Source: Adineta ricciae (Eukaryota > Rotifera > Eurotatoria > Adinetida > Adinetidae). From it: DNA of 64,000 nucleotides. Location: the NCBI GenBank assembly GCA_905250025.1, contig CAJNOJ010000075.1, positions 248,001 through 312,000 on the forward strand. Reading direction: 5' to 3'. How positions within the stretch are numbered: position 1 is the stretch's first letter; every line of letters begins with the position of its first letter. Position numbers and translations under genes: made by a program. Positions 37,930-50,731 of the stretch are shown one piece after another. Below the pieces are notes generated by a model. The model saw nothing but the letters and a program-made list of their open reading frames with translations, did no database searches and was not told the origin of the DNA.

Positions 37930-38656
37930 CAAGACTATTTTTTTTCCTAAATTTTTCTCTTGTATTTACATTTCATGACTCATTTTCAACGTTGATGTGA
38001 ATGACTTCTGTTATGATTGTTGTTTTGTAAATGTCTTCAGAGCCAAAATAAAGAAACTCCACTCGATGATACTTTCTAAATTTAAAAATAATGTCTTCAG
38101 TTATAAAAAGAAAGACAAATGATCAATTGTTATTTTTTTTGTCGTCAGATGGTTATCATGTTATGAATTGAATGAAACATGCCGTGCGACATTTTCTTTC
38201 TCTCTCTCTCTCGCTTCTGTTCTTGTCCAACCGCATCGTTTGATCATTGAGACAAGACAAGAGAAGAAAACGAATCATTAATCTCTCGAGCACACATGAA
38301 GACACTCTTTGGTTGGTTAAAACATCGATAGGAAGGAACGTATTATCGGCAAAAGCTCATTTGTCTTCTTTTGCTCGAAGAGAAAAAATATCTCTAATGA
38401 GTTTTTCCTTTTCCTCAACTGACATATTCGCTCGAGACATCTTCGCCTCATTCGACTCATTTATCTAAATATTCAATGTCGATGTATAACGACTAACCAA
38501 TCGAGAGAATATACAATCATCTATGATAAAGACAAACTAAATTTATACACGATCAACCGATTCAGACAACATGTTTCTTTTTCTAACACGCACATTAATC
38601 AATGAATATATATCCACGACATGACATTCAACATGTTCTGTGTTGCTTTTTTATGT
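37930..38656. other. Intergenic, 3' flank of the Hox gene
   Basis: AATAAA-type signal at about 38048 after the Hox stop; a CT microsatellite (CTTTCTCTCTCTCTCTCGC) near 38190. No gene. Confidence 0.45.
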
Positions 38657-39088
38657 TCAACTGTGAAGATTCATTTCCAATGTCGATTTGAATCGTTTGG
38701 ATGGTTTCATTTGAAATGAGAAAACATTTCGATTCGGTGGATTTGTCGTTGGACAAGCGATTATTTTCACTTTTTGTTTTTTATCGATTAAAGTGATTTT
38801 CCATGATGAATCCATCGTTGAAGTTAATGTTATTGAATCAAAAAGTAATGTCCATACTTGATCACATGATCTGTACGAGAGTAGATGACCTTTGAATATG
38901 AGACAACAACTTTTTTTGTCTTGATTCGATGAAAAACTTAATTTTTCATTGATTATATAATCAAATATATTAAGAATATAATGAACTATCCGAGGAGTAA
39001 ACATTTGTCGACGACCAAATTCATGAAGTGTTTCATCAAGAGCTAAACCGATGGTTGTTGAACGATAGATTTGATAAACCGATGACAT
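38657..39088 (-). CDS. GTF2A2: TFIIA gamma (small) subunit
   Basis: Small subunit of general transcription factor TFIIA, which stabilises TBP on the TATA box. A single exon of 143 residues. N-terminal helical bundle: YQIYRSTTIGLALDETLHEF and a VHYILNIFDYIIN segment matching the family QVLLQFDKAIN block; C-terminal beta part: FKGHLLSYRSCDQVWTLL (compare NTYRFCDNVWTF in other animals) and DKKQKVKIIAC. Animal orthologues are about 109 residues; the extra here is a Lys/Ser-rich insertion near residue 55 and a 30-residue tail. Convergent with the Hox gene, divergent from the TM9SF1 gene by about 450 nt. Confidence 0.87.
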   Translation of the reverse strand: MSSVYQIYRSTTIGLALDETLHEFGRRQMFTPRIVHYILNIFDYIINEKLSFSSNQDKKSCCLIFKGHLLSYRSCDQVWTLLFDSITLTSTMDSSWKITLIDKKQKVKIIACPTTNPPNRNVFSFQMKPSKRFKSTLEMNLHS

Positions 39089-39535
39089 TTCATAAACTTA
39101 ATTAAAGTATATATGCGCCACACATTTGTAAACACTACCAATCAGTTCTATTTCATAAGAATATTTTTTCTATCATGAATCATACAGAGAAAAAAAACAC
39201 AATTTTTCCAATCTGAATAAGAATATGTTCATTTTCAAAAAAATTGTTGATTAGCGCCATCTTCAAAAGTGTGCATTTGAAATAAAACGATAAATTATTT
39301 ATTATGATTATTCGTTTGATTCTGAATGGCTATTAGCTTTGCCAATTAACATCGAAGTGTTGTGTGCAAAAATGCAAACGTAACTTTTCAATGAATATTT
39401 ATTGTTGTCTTAAATTGATCCAGTCTGCTGAAGATGTAAAAAGATCGACAGGTTTTTCGTGTCTGTACACTCTGTATCGTCAATTCTAGATCATTTAAAA
39501 GAATTTCAACCTTAAAATGTCGTATTACATTTTAG

Positions 39536-41827
39536 ATGGTGTCGTTTGGCTTGAAATATTGCCTGTTTCTTTGTTTGTTGGTAACCATCAATGCTGATGA
39601 AAAGAAATATTCCGCGAAAGATAAAGTGAACATTTTATTTTTGAATAAAACTTTCCATGTAAGTCTTGTTTTTTAGGTAATAGTATATGTGAATAAGGTT
39701 GGTCCATATTCTAATCCTCAAGAAACGTATCATTATTATTCATTACCTGTATGTCGTCCAACAAAAGTAAGAATAGGAAAAAGATGAGTTTGATTTAATA
39801 AATATCTCAATAGATTGTATCGAAAGAATTAACATTGGGTGAAGTACTTTCAGGTGATCGTATGGCTCATTCTTCATATGAAATTCAATTCAATGGTTTG
39901 TACATTTCATCATCATCATCTTATTCTTATTCTTTTTAATAACCTTCTTTGCAGAGGGTGTATCTAATAAACAGTTATGTACATTAACATTGAATAATGA
40001 TGAATTGAATGCATTAAGATTAGCGATCGAAGAGTTTTATTATTTTGAATTTGTTGTTGATGATATTCCCATTCGAGGTTTTGTTGGACAAGTTGAAGAA
40101 ACGAATCTATTCCCACATAAACACCATATTTATGTTTATACGCATCATCATTTTGATTTTCATGTGAATAACAATCAAGTAATGGAGCAAACGATTTTAC
40201 TGGAAGGACGATCAGTTTTTCTCCTTATTTAGATTGTTTATGTGAATATCAGTACAAAGGAGCATCCACCAACAGCATTAGATGAGGATTTAGCAATACC
40301 TTTGAAAATTCAGTACACATATTCAGTTAAATGGCATCAAACTGAGTAAATATAAGCTTTTGTTTATTTGGTTTTCTCTAAAAAGTATTTTACACCTAGA
40401 ACATCGTATAAAGATCGTGCGAAATATATTACAAATACTGGTTTCTTTCCGGAAACACTTGAAGTTTGTCTATTTATGAAGATTTTCTTTTCTTGATCTT
40501 GAAACTATTTTACTTAAAGATTCATTGGTTATCTGTGATTAATTCTATGGTACTCGTCTTTCTTCTCATTGGTTTTATCGTTATTATTCTGGTAAGTTGA
40601 GAAAAGAACTGATGTCGAAAGGCTAGTTTTGTTTCATCGCTTTGTTTATATGGATTATATATAAATGAAACGTTTATTTTAGTCTCGTATATTGAAACAT
40701 GATCTCAATCGAAACACTGATGAAGATGATGATGGCTCACCAGAAGAAGAAAATGGTTGGAAAATAATTCATACGGATGTCTTTCGTTTTCCAGCTCACC
40801 GGGAATTATTTTGCTCGATACTCGGTGTTGGTAGTCAATTCATATCGATTTTTACTGGTATTCTTATCTTTGCCGTATGTGGCATGTTTACTGTACATCG
40901 TCATGGTTCATTAATGGCATCGGGGATTATGTTGTATGCATTTACATCGTGTGTAGCTGGTTATATGAGCGGAAGAATGTATCGTCAATTGCAAGGTGAA
41001 CATTGGACATGGAATATTATTCTAACGGCAAATCTTTTTACGATACCGTTTTTTGTCGTCTGGTGTATTATAAATTCATTTGCATGGGCATATGGAACAA
41101 CACAAGCATTGCCATACACAACCGTCCTTATTCTTGCTTTCATGTGGCTTTTTGGTGAGTACATGTCATTTTGTGTACGATACAATTTATTAACATGTAC
41201 TTCTTTTCTTCAGTCGGTTTTCCTTTGACAGTATTGGGTGGAATTTTTGGTAAGAATTGGGCAGGAAATTTTGATGCACCATGTCGTACAAAAAATATTT
41301 CACGAGAAATTCCTCAAGTACCCTGGTATCGTTCCAGTTTTGCACGAATGTTAATTGGTGGTTTCCTGCCATTCTCGGCAATTAGTGTAGAACTATATTA
41401 CATATTTTCGACATTTTGGGGCCGTGAACATTATATGCTATATGGAATATTAACAATTGTTTTCATTATTCTTTTGTCCGTTACTGCGTGTATATCAATA
41501 GCTTTGACTTATTTTCAATTAGCCGCAGAAGACTACAGATGGTGGTGGCAATCAATTCTGACATCCGGGTATGATTTTTTATACATACATATCTTGATTA
41601 TTGACTTCTCTTTCCATCAATTTAGATCGACTGGCATCTTTGTATTCTTGTATGCTGTATTCTTTTATTTAAATCGATCTAAAATGCGCGGCACATTACA
41701 AACATTACAATTCTTCGGTTACACATCGATTGCTTGCTATGTCTTTTTTCTGATGCTCGGTACAATTGGCTTTTTTTCTTCACTTCGTTTTATTCGTTAT
41801 ATTTATGTTAATATTAAAATGGATTGA
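39536..41827 (+). CDS. TM9SF1: TM9SF1-like nonaspanin (10 exons, 587 aa)
   Basis: Transmembrane 9 superfamily protein of Golgi/endosomes, involved in membrane protein sorting and linked to autophagy (family knowledge). Exons: 39536-39625, 39677-39766, 39814-39895, 39955-40178, 40233-40345, 40400-40463, 40520-40591, 40683-41154, 41214-41568 and 41626-41827; all phases fit. Signal peptide at the N-terminus, lumenal domain with [17 protein letters not shown] and [13 protein letters not shown], then nine hydrophobic segments beginning at [16 protein letters not shown]. Blocks [14 protein letters not shown] and [15 protein letters not shown] match TM9SF1 better than TM9SF2-4. Ends in VNIKMD, the KxD COPI-binding motif. 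No defects. Confidence 0.95.
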
Positions 41828-42218
41828 ACGGTCACACGTGACAATCTTTGAATCTCAGCTCAGTTTTCATTTGCTGAACAGTGATATCTAGTGGATGTAT
41901 AACTCGAGTCTTTTTTCTACGACAAAAAGAACTTTTCAACATAATAAATATTCACATTCCATTGCCTGCTTAATTCTCTTTTCGCGTACATGTGTGTATT
42001 CACCCAAAGATAACCTTTTCTCACTTTTCTTCTTCTTCTCATCTATTATTATTATAGTTCATTCAACAATAAATACATAACAAGTACGACAAATACATGT
42101 TGACTCGAATAAATTTTGTTACCAATGGGCAAGAAATGAAAAGCAATGAAAGAATACGCTTCTTTCTTTTCCCAGACTTACTTGAAATACAAATAAGGAT
42201 TTTACGAGACTCATTATC

Positions 42219-42289
42219 GCCGCGGTAGTATAATGGTAGTACATCCGGTTGTGGTCCGGATAACGCAGGTTCGATTCCTGCCCGTGGCA
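42219..42289 (+). tRNA. tRNA-His (GTG)
   Basis: Cloverleaf folds fully: acceptor GCCGCGG with CCGTGGC, D arm around TAGTATAATGGTAGTA, anticodon arm ATCCGG-TTGTGGT-CCGGAT with anticodon GTG, T arm GCAGG-TTCGATT-CCTGC, discriminator A. No intron. A T run after the gene (AATTTTTG) can serve as Pol III terminator. Confidence 0.97.
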
Positions 42290-42544
42290 TACGAATTTTT
42301 GTTCTTTTTCATTGCTATTTGAAAAGAGATTGAGCAAGACGATGAAATTTTTAGTTTCGGTCGTAGGCGGGATAAAAATATTATCATTCGAGTCGATGGA
42401 CCTCGTCAAGTTTCACTATGCACTTGCTCAAAGGTACTCTATATATCTACTACATTATTCGAGTTTACAAAATTGATTTGTTTGGTGCATGCTTTTTTTT
42501 TATTTTATGCGTCATATATAATCACGGAAAAATCTGAGAAGATG

Positions 42545-42820
42545 TTAAACCAAGAATAATTGACAGCATAAATTTGGTCTAAAAGGGTCATAGTATGGAC
42601 GATATTTCAAGCGACATACTTGAGCATAGGGTCGGACAGTTGAACCATCGTACCGGAACGGTGATCCGACGTTTTCAGGAACACATCGGCATGTTCCTAA
42701 AGCGTTGGACTGTAGTGCACCACTATATTGGCAACATCGACATTGCAGCAGGCTTGCTGATGTCACTATTGACGTGTGAGACATCAGTAATAGACTGAAT
42801 AAAACGATTTGAAACAGCAT
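42545..42820 (-). CDS. Small secreted Cys-rich protein
   Basis: 91 residues from the ATG at 42820, chosen because it starts a clean signal peptide (MLFQIVLFSLLLMSH). An in-frame ATG at 42874 would add 18 polar residues before it. The mature part has eight cysteines: QCRCCQYSG, GTCRCVPE, VCRLKY and NLCCQLF. Likely extracellular; no family recognised. Single exon. Confidence 0.6.
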   Translation of the reverse strand: MLFQIVLFSLLLMSHTSIVTSASLLQCRCCQYSGALQSNALGTCRCVPENVGSPFRYDGSTVRPYAQVCRLKYRPYYDPFRPNLCCQLFLV

Positions 42821-42899
42821 CTTTCTACAAATACACGAAAGTGTATCGTTTTTCGAACTATATGAAGGAAGCACTTATGTCAAGGAAGAAAAGTCCTTA

Positions 42900-45090
42900 T
42901 TACTAGTAATCAATAAGGAAACAAAAAAAATATCGCTTATATTTTCTTACTGAATTTGTTTCATATAATATACGGTTTAAAAAATAAATTATAATGATTA
43001 CTGTGATTGACACACTGTATGAAAGAAAGATAGAACAAGAAAGACATCTGAACTTCCCTAAGGCGATGGAGTCTTCACGATCACGTGATAGGATGGGACT
43101 CCTTCTAGTAACAACTTAATTTACATACACTATAGATTGCAGTAAAAAAACAAAATTTTACTTTCGTGTAAAGGCTGTAGTTGTGATGGTGACTCTATCC
43201 ACGGTAAAGATCTCTTTTATTTTTTGAAACGTATCTGACTTCCTCAATTTATCAGATATATTTATAGGTTTATTTTTTATATAAAGGCTCGAATCATCTA
43301 TGTGAACATCACTTAGACAATCTTATTAGATCAGCTATGTAAGACTGGGGAAAAGCTTGGTCAACAACGGCAAACACGAGCACTAATGTTCTCATTGGTT
43401 TTGTATTAAAAAAAATTTCAGCAAATTACCGATGCTGGTGAATCTTCCAGTTGACATGACTCCGGTCAAATAACCATCTAATCTTATTTAAGTAAATGAA
43501 GACAAAAGCAGCAGAATAATCACTTTAATATTTTACAGGCAAGACAATGGTGCTGCATGTGTAGACATCATAATTAATCTCTCCTACGAACGTATTATCA
43601 GCTGATGAGTAGGAAGAAGTTCGGAAATATTCGTAGAAATGAATGAAAAGCTGTTTAGGTTAAACTATCAAGAGGATAGTGCGTTATATAATAGGGCAAA
43701 TGACAAAGGATCCGTGTTGTAGGTAGAGTAATAGTCATGGATGACATATTAGCATTAGCTTTGTTACACGAATTTTGTTTATAATTTTATTTACAACACG
43801 TACTCGACTGCAATGTAACTAAATTCGTGAAGTCAGTTTTGCAAATATTTTCTCTCTATAGGGTCTCAAAAACAGCACTCCTACAGCACCTACGTAATTG
43901 CGAGGGTTGAGGGAAAAGTAGCATAAACCAGATGATGTTATGTGCATGTACCATCATTGAGAAAGAGTTATAAACTATTATTTTTATACACTGAAGGGTA
44001 GCGAAAATAACTTTTTAAAATAAAATCTGAGAGATGTATGTATTTCAGTATCATATTTCTTGCTAATAAACGAGTTCAAGAAAAACTAACTATAAAAGAC
44101 TTAGATTATATCTGGTACTACAGGAAAACTCTATTTATTAAGATTTATTACAAGAATCATGCCTAATGATCACGAACTACATATCAGCAAGTGAGCAAGT
44201 AAGCAATAGTACAGTACTTTCCTCATCGATGTTTTATCCTATCTTGATACATCTTAACACCTCAAACAATCATGTCAACACCGTTTCTTACGAGACTTAA
44301 CGCACAAAAAATGAAACGAAGTATATTAAACATGTAAAAGAGAAGAGAGAATAGAAAGGTGTTTCATGAATTTGTCATTTTGTAGGAAAATATAACAGTC
44401 CTAAGGGGATGTAAATATTATTTTATGATTAAGGACATTATGAAACGACAATCTTTTGCTCTAATGTGCGTGGCAAGAGAGACAGAATATAAAAGATATG
44501 CTTGTCATAGCCGGATGAGTTAATTCTAATTCATCCCTACAAACATTTAGATAAAAATGATATATTTTTTATATAGAAACTTTATTTCTAACATATTCAA
44601 GCATCCACTCAGATGAACCGACCTACGTAATATAAATGTTTACGAGTACACTAGCACTTTTATTCTGATCGACAGAAGTTATAATTAAAATTAACAATAT
44701 GAAGAGAGATCATAAAACTTGATATCTGGTAGATATGCAGATTCCTGTTAAGATATGCGTGTGGGAAATGGAAAGTCTTTTTTTTGAGGAAATCTTGTCG
44801 ATATGAGTATGTCATGAATTATTGAGCGTGTAATATATCCTGTATTGTAAAAAACTACAAAGGAACACATTGGCGATGCAGATTCTACTCACAATTATTA
44901 GAAAGCTATAGAACTGCAGATTATGCTATTATCGACCCGCAACTATAAAAAAACATCTAGACTGTTGATTAATATTTTTAACAGTCTACTTACTTTGGAT
45001 AGTTATGATATTTCCTTGAAGATGATTGTCTAAACTTTACAACTGCATATTTAGTCCACATAACTGTGAAACAATTCACTGATGAATTCA
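42900..45090. other. Gene-free 2.2-kb stretch
   Basis: No long frame on either strand, no strong repeat and no inverted termini seen. It ends directly at the left terminus of the transposon copy at 45098. Confidence 0.5.
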
Positions 45091-45429
45091 TCTATCGGTG
45101 TGAAGTTAGCACCATTTAACGCTAGCACCATTTAACAATCAACCAATCAGTACATATCCATAAAATACCTCCCATATCCATATTTTACCATCTCTCAACC
45201 CTTAGTTACCAACTACACTATCTCACTCCATCATCAAATCCAACTGTCCTATCCTAGAAACATCCCGCCAAACCATGAAAACAACGTTTTCCAGCACAAA
45301 CACTCTGCCCACTCCGAACATCCCATCGAATATTTCTCCAACGACCAACCCTCAAGCGTCATCACCCACACACATGCCACCGATGCACAAAATACCGGTC
45401 AAACTTCACCCAGGCCGACTTTCCGGTAC

Positions 45430-46560
45430 TGGGCAAGTTTTCCATCGACGCATAATCGAATTCAAATCCGATGCAGATGTTCCGAAGGACCGGAAAACGT
45501 TCTTGAGAGCGGAGTCGGCTCTTTGATCACGTGGAGCAACTACGATTGGACCCAATATCCGCCCACTTTTTTTGCGCGAAACGTTTTCCGGTGGTTCAAG
45601 GGTCTTCCAATCGATGCAGAATCGAATTCTGCATCGAACGCAGCTGTTCTGAAGGACCGGAAAACGTTCTGGAGAGCGGCGTCGGCTCTTTGATTACGTG
45701 GACCAACTACGATTGGACCCAATATCCGCCCACCTTTTTTGCGCGAAACGTTTTCCGGTGGTTCAAAGGTCTTCCAATCGATGCACCATCGAATTCTGCA
45801 TCAAACGCAGCTGTTCCGAAGGACCGAAAAACGTTCTGGAGAGCGGCGTTCTCTCTTTGATCACGTGGAGCAACTACGATTGGACCCAATATCCGCCCAC
45901 TTTTTTTGCGCGAAACGTTTTCCGGTGGTTCAAGGGTCTTCCAATCGATGCAGAATCGAATTCTGCATCGAACGCAGCTGTTCTGAAGGACCGGAAAACG
46001 TTCTGGAGAGCGGCGTCGGCTCTTTGATTACGTGGACCAACTACGATTGGACCCAATATCCGCCCACTTTTTTTGCGCGAAACGTTTTCCGGTGATTGGA
46101 ACGTGTCCTAACGGATGCACAATGAAATTCTGCATCGAATGCAGCTGTTCCGAAGGATCGGAAAACGTTCTGGAGAGCGGCGTTCTCTCTTTGATCACGT
46201 GGACCAACCACCATTGGACCCAATATCCGCCCGCTTTTTTTGCGCGAAACGTTTTCCGGTGGTTCAAAGGTCTTCCGATCGATGGAGAATCGAATTCTGC
46301 ATCAAACGCAGCTCTTCCGAAGGACCGGAAAACGTTCTGGAGAGCGGCGTTCTCTCTTTGATCACGTGGACCAACCACCATTGGACCCAATATCCGCCCA
46401 CTTTTTTTGCGCGAAACGTTTTCCGGTGGTTCAAAGGTCTTCCAATCGATGCAGAATCGAATTGTGAATCGAACGCAGCTGTTCCGAAGGACCGGAAAAC
46501 GTTCTGGAGAGCGGCATCGGCCCTCTGATCACGTGGACCCAATTACGTGGGACCGATTAT
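45430..46560 (+). repeat. 167-bp tandem repeats in the transposon end
   Basis: GGACCCAATATCCGCCC recurs every 167 nt from 45545 to 46380 (45545, 45712, 45879, 46046, 46213, 46380), with degenerate units at both edges. Each unit holds a near-palindrome (GCAGAATCGAATTCTGC) and a GGAAAACGTTCTGGAGAGCG block. The unit has open frames on both strands by chance. About one unit is present in copy 2. Confidence 0.92.
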
Positions 46561-46838
46561 CCGTGGAACTTTTTTCTACGCAACTTTTTCCGGCGATTGG
46601 AAGGTGGTGAAATCGATACAAAACCGAGTGCTGAATGAAATGTAGCTCTACGGAACAATGTGAAAACGTTTTGGAGAGCTGAGTGCTCTTCTCTAGTTTA
46701 TGGTGTTATTGTATTTTGTGGCTTAGGCAGTGGTTGATTGTTGTTGGTTTGAAATGAGAGCTGGGTCTGATATCGGAGAAATAGGTAGTGGTAGATTTTG
46801 AGGATGGAAACCTTTTTTTTATTGTGAAAAAAATGGCG

Positions 46839-48175
46839 TCAGTGGATAGAATAAGGAATCGGACTAAAAATGTTCTTGCTGTTTGCTCTTGCGGAAATTC
46901 TTGCTTCTGTTTGAGTCGGGTATTCCTTCCAGTAGCTGTAGAGAGAGAAGACATGATGGGTGAGATGTGATCGAAAGATGAAGGTACTTACGGATCCCGA
47001 TGATGAGCTATTCTTGTTAGGCTCCCCTTTGCGTAATAGTGCTTCGGCAATCCGATATCGGTATTGTTGAAGTTGGTCGCCTTGTATTTGAAGGAATTTG
47101 AAATTTTTTACATAAGCTTCGGCTTGTAGGAGAAGGTGAATGCCACATGAATGACTGTCGGTTTGTTGCATTGTAGGTTCATTTTCAAACGTAATCAATT
47201 TCCAGTGATTTTCAAAATCAATTCCTTTGTGCGTTTTTAGAAAGTGTTGTAGATGTAATATATGTAGTATACGCTTCATGTTTGTCAAGCGTGGCATTTC
47301 ATGTTTGACTGAAGAATCTAATTCTAGGATTAGATTCTTTTTACGATCTATTATTATAATGTACCAGTGATTATTCTGATTAATGGGACAGAGCAATATG
47401 TCAAAATTCAACCAGCTGATTGGTATAGTCCTTAGTTTTTTCAAAATGATCTGTCTGATTAGATAGCTCGGTACGGCTAAAACCTTATTATTCGAAGCAG
47501 CACTGGATGCTGTGATGGATAGATGTGCGTCAATAATCAGATCGTTAATGTCTCCATTCGGGCTTAACAAAATAGTCATGTCATCTAATTTGATATGAAT
47601 AGATCCAACAAGAAATCCTTTTTCATAAATAGGTAGTAGATCATTGACAAATTCGTCTATATAATCTTCCGGCCCTAAACTAGGAGGTAGATCTGTTTGA
47701 TGTCGAGTAGTTTTTTGCATAGGAAACGGTGGAAATACGATATCTACGGTTTCATAAACAAACACCATCCATCTACATGACAAACCGGTATTCTCGGCAG
47801 TCACTTCCTTCAGTAATTCAAATTGTTTGGTGGTTTCGTTATAAGATGAATAACCATTCGGATTTTTTCTTAAATAAACAATGTAATCTTCTTCAAGAAC
47901 CATCATAACAGTTTGTGCATTATATTCAATATTACGATGATAACAAGTCGGTTTGATCATCAGTCTATTTGTATGGTGAACCAAATTAATGCATTCGTCG
48001 ACATTTCCTCGAGTTTTCAAAATTAAAAACCTCGGTGTATCGTACAAAACTGAATTTGAATATCCAACACGACTACATGATGAGCACCTAATTTCCTTTA
48101 CTGCAAAGTCGCTCAGAATATTTTCAATGTGGGTACCATTTCTCTTCATTTCCCATACAACATGCAATCGATCAA
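46839..48175 (-). CDS. Ulp1-type protease domain, 5'-truncated copy 1
   Basis: C48 cysteine protease (SUMO protease fold). The exon starts after an acceptor at 48176 and lacks its upstream exon because of the N at 48297. N-terminal part is USP-like (IRCSSCSRVG, PRFLILKTRGN); C-terminal part has the catalytic set His in NNHWYIIIID, Asp in LELDSS, and Gln/Cys in QQTDSHSCGIHLLL. The long frame is intact over 443 codons. A donor (GTAAGT) near 46990 suggests that the real end may use a short basic last exon. Transposon-encoded Ulp1 proteases are known in MULE and other elements; the role is unclear. Confidence 0.8.
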
Positions 48176-48297
48176 CTGTTAAAGTTTCTAAATTTACAAA
48201 AACAAATAAAAGAGATTACCATTATTAAGTGAGTATATACATATATATAAGTAAAATGCAACTTTCTGGTACGAAATTCAATCATCTATAATTACAN

Positions 48298-49324
48298 CGG
48301 CTTTGGACAAATAATTTGAAAGTAATCTGACATGAATGAAGCAAAAAATGAAAGAATGAGCATAAAAGTAACTTCAATTCGAAGTCAATTAGATTGAGAT
48401 CTAAATGAGAGCGTTTATTTACTAGTTTTCTGGTACTTTCAGAAAAGGGTCAGCGAATCCAACGGATGAGCGCTACTTGTACTTAAGCAAAACCATTTCC
48501 CTTTTCCAGAAAAAACATTACTTTGAAAATAAAAAATAGATCAGATATTTGTAATAAAAAAAATTCAGCTAGTTCGTCCACCAGTGATGGGAATAAGATT
48601 TAGTATATAACATCATCAGAATATTTTAGCCTCAACCCCTTACGACTGTATGTTGTCATTTGGTAACACTTTGCTGTAGAGGGGTGTAGCATTTTTCAAA
48701 CGGCCGGACGTAAAAGGTTGATATAGTGAAAACACGAGGATTAAATATTTTCTGGTATTTGTATTTTACACCTAAATTACGCTTCTTTCTCGCATGTGTT
48801 ACACATGATATATTCGTTGCATGATTTCATACACTCCTGATATTTCGCAACTTGTTTTCAATATCAGATAAAATGGTTCATCAAATCTTGCTTTAGTTTA
48901 CTCATGAAATGAAAGATAGTTTTGATGTTTTTTCACTTTGAGTGCACACGTATCGAGCTATCGATGAGATCTCACTACATTTCAAATATTTCATTTTATT
49001 TAAAACACATTCATCTTTCTTACAAAAAAACAAAAGTTTTTTCACATTCACGATACTTCATAATCATTTCAGCTTTACGATAATCTGACTAGCGAAAAGA
49101 AAGCAAAACAATACAAGAAACAGGTTTGCTTTAAATTGGCTTACGAAAACGACCTCTATCAAGATTTGTCTCTAGATCGAAGGCAGTTGTGAACAAATAA
49201 TATTATGATACTTAGCCTATTTCATTTCGAACGCTTCACTTTATTTATGCGCTGCTGTGAAATCAGTTTTCTTTGTTAGGAGTTTTCTATCTCTTCTACT
49301 ATTTTAGTGTGAAAATAGCCAATT
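48298..49324. other. Intergenic after an assembly join
   Basis: No gene. At about 48440 it has TCAGAAAAGGGTCAGCGAAT, related to the end of repeat copy A at 5757. Confidence 0.45.
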
Positions 49325-50462
49325 ATGTCGTTTCGTCCTCTGCCAAGAATGCCAAGAACATCGACGGTAAAATCAATTTATAAAAAATATGATGGTATCG
49401 TACACAATAAAAGTAAGAGTCATTAAAGTAAAACAATCAAAATGCAGATTTCATTTTTTCATATGACTTCAGAGCACTCAATTAATAATCGTAAATTTCT
49501 ATTTGCTTCGCAAAAATCGAATGATCAAAACAGAGCATTTCATTCAACGAAACTGAATGAGCTTATCGTTAATGAGCGTACTGAAGAAATCGACCAAAAA
49601 TATTCTATTAAAAGCAAATGTATTAAATATATGAATATCAATGCGGTAGTCGGAATGAACGTATCAGTATGGTAAGATTTCTTCAAATCAGAAGGGAAGG
49701 GAGCGGACGTCGAAAGACTGCAAAAGATGAAATAGAGCAGTGTGCAATACAGTGAACGTTTTCGGGCCACAATTAAGCTGGAACGTGACTTATCGAAAAG
49801 AAATTCTTTTGCTTAAACGATAAAACATTTGTAATAACTGACGGACGGTCGTTTATGATAACAATTTCGAGCGACTATGCCGCCCGCGGTGTTAGTCCAT
49901 GTGATTTATATATAAATGAACAAGCGTAGCATTTTATTCTTAGTATCAGTTTCTAATAGAATGGAATTTCTAGCCGACAGTATTGATTTGTGAGCAATTA
50001 TAGCTGAGACTAAGATGGTATAATCACTCGCTTCTTTTGAACGACGGAGAAGTTCGGATTTCATTTTTCAATTATCAAATAGTCCTTCTTTTTTAGAGCA
50101 TCGAAAGTCATGATTATGTCCCAATGGGTGATACACAGGAACAAAAACAAGAAGCATTGACACAAATACAGAAACAAGATGTTTTACCAGCTGACAAGTC
50201 GAAAAAGTCAGGCGCGGAACAGCATTCTACAAATGAGAATTTTTCCAAACTGATCGAAGAACTGCGTTTCACAAATGCAAACATCTGTAAGTTAATAGAA
50301 AGCATTACAACATCGATGGCTAATCGAGAATCCCAAAATCAGTACTTGCTGTTGTTGCACAAACAAAAGTCGAATGCCACAAAAGATGAGAAATCAGCTG
50401 ATTCATCGCCTGATGGTGCAGATATGTTTATTAACAACCCAGGTCCACAAATCCGATGCTAG
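49325..50462 (+). CDS. Small unknown protein, two-exon model
   Basis: Exon 1 (49325-49366) codes MSFRPLPRMPRTST and ends in a GTAAAA donor; exon 2 starts after TTTTTTAG at 50097 in the same phase and continues for 121 codons. The product is polar, Gln/Lys/Ser-rich with a helical stretch (NFSKLIEELRFTNANICKLI) that may form a coiled coil. No domain recognised. The last residues (PGPQIRC) are read from the inverted-repeat element at 50437, so the native C-terminus has been replaced or truncated. The 730-nt intron is long for this genome, which lowers confidence in exon 1. Confidence 0.4.
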
Positions 50463-50682
50463 ATCCGATCGGATTCCTGGAAACGGAATTGCATTGGAAT
50501 CCGACTAGAAAAATCCCGTCGGTTGTTGCAAATTTTATGAGCGATCTTTTTAGCTATGTTCTATGATGACCCTTAGAAAATCCAGGAAATTCGTGTTTCG
50601 GATCCGTCGAATTCCTGTAGGATCTGGTAAAATCCTATATTGAATCCGATGGGATCCGAGTATGGGATTGTTCGACCTGGGT
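50437..50682. mobile_element. Short MITE-like element with ACCCAGGT ends
   Basis: Left end ACCCAGGTC, right end GACCTGGGT; the interior is full of GGATCCGAT, CCGATCGGATTCCTGG and GGAATCCGA-type words on both strands. Same design as 15865-16176. Inserted at the 3' end of the small gene at 49325. Confidence 0.6.
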
Positions 50683-50731
50683 ATTAGTAAAAAGTTGATT
50701 CTTGATTAATCAAAGCAATAAGAAGAAGTTT

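Larger units (their letters stand above)
45098..48296 (-). mobile_element. Ulp1-carrying transposon, copy 1 (cut by an N join)
   Basis: The left end GTGTGAAGTTAGCACC is followed by a second ACGCTAGCACCATTTAAC, an A/C-rich leader, six to seven 167-bp tandem repeats, then the minus-strand Ulp1 gene. It is near-identical to 54261-56337 over the gene and its intron. Homology ends at the single N at 48297, so the right end is missing from the assembly. The preceding TATCG is shared with copy 2 (AATCG). Confidence 0.75.

Noticed and set aside
42063..42290. Minus-strand frame reading PRAGIEPALSGPQPDVLPLY
   Set aside because: It is the reverse complement of the tRNA-His gene, a well-known false protein in databases.
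45430..46560. CRISPR-like array
   Set aside because: Units are contiguous 167-bp tandem copies with no variable spacers, in a eukaryotic transposon.
45275..46610. Many overlapping 60-137-codon frames on both strands
   Set aside because: Each is a by-product of the 167-bp tandem repeat; no start context, splice pattern or domain.
49442..49675. 77-codon frame inside the intron of the 49325 gene
   Set aside because: No domain and no splice support; could be a retained frame but cannot be supported.
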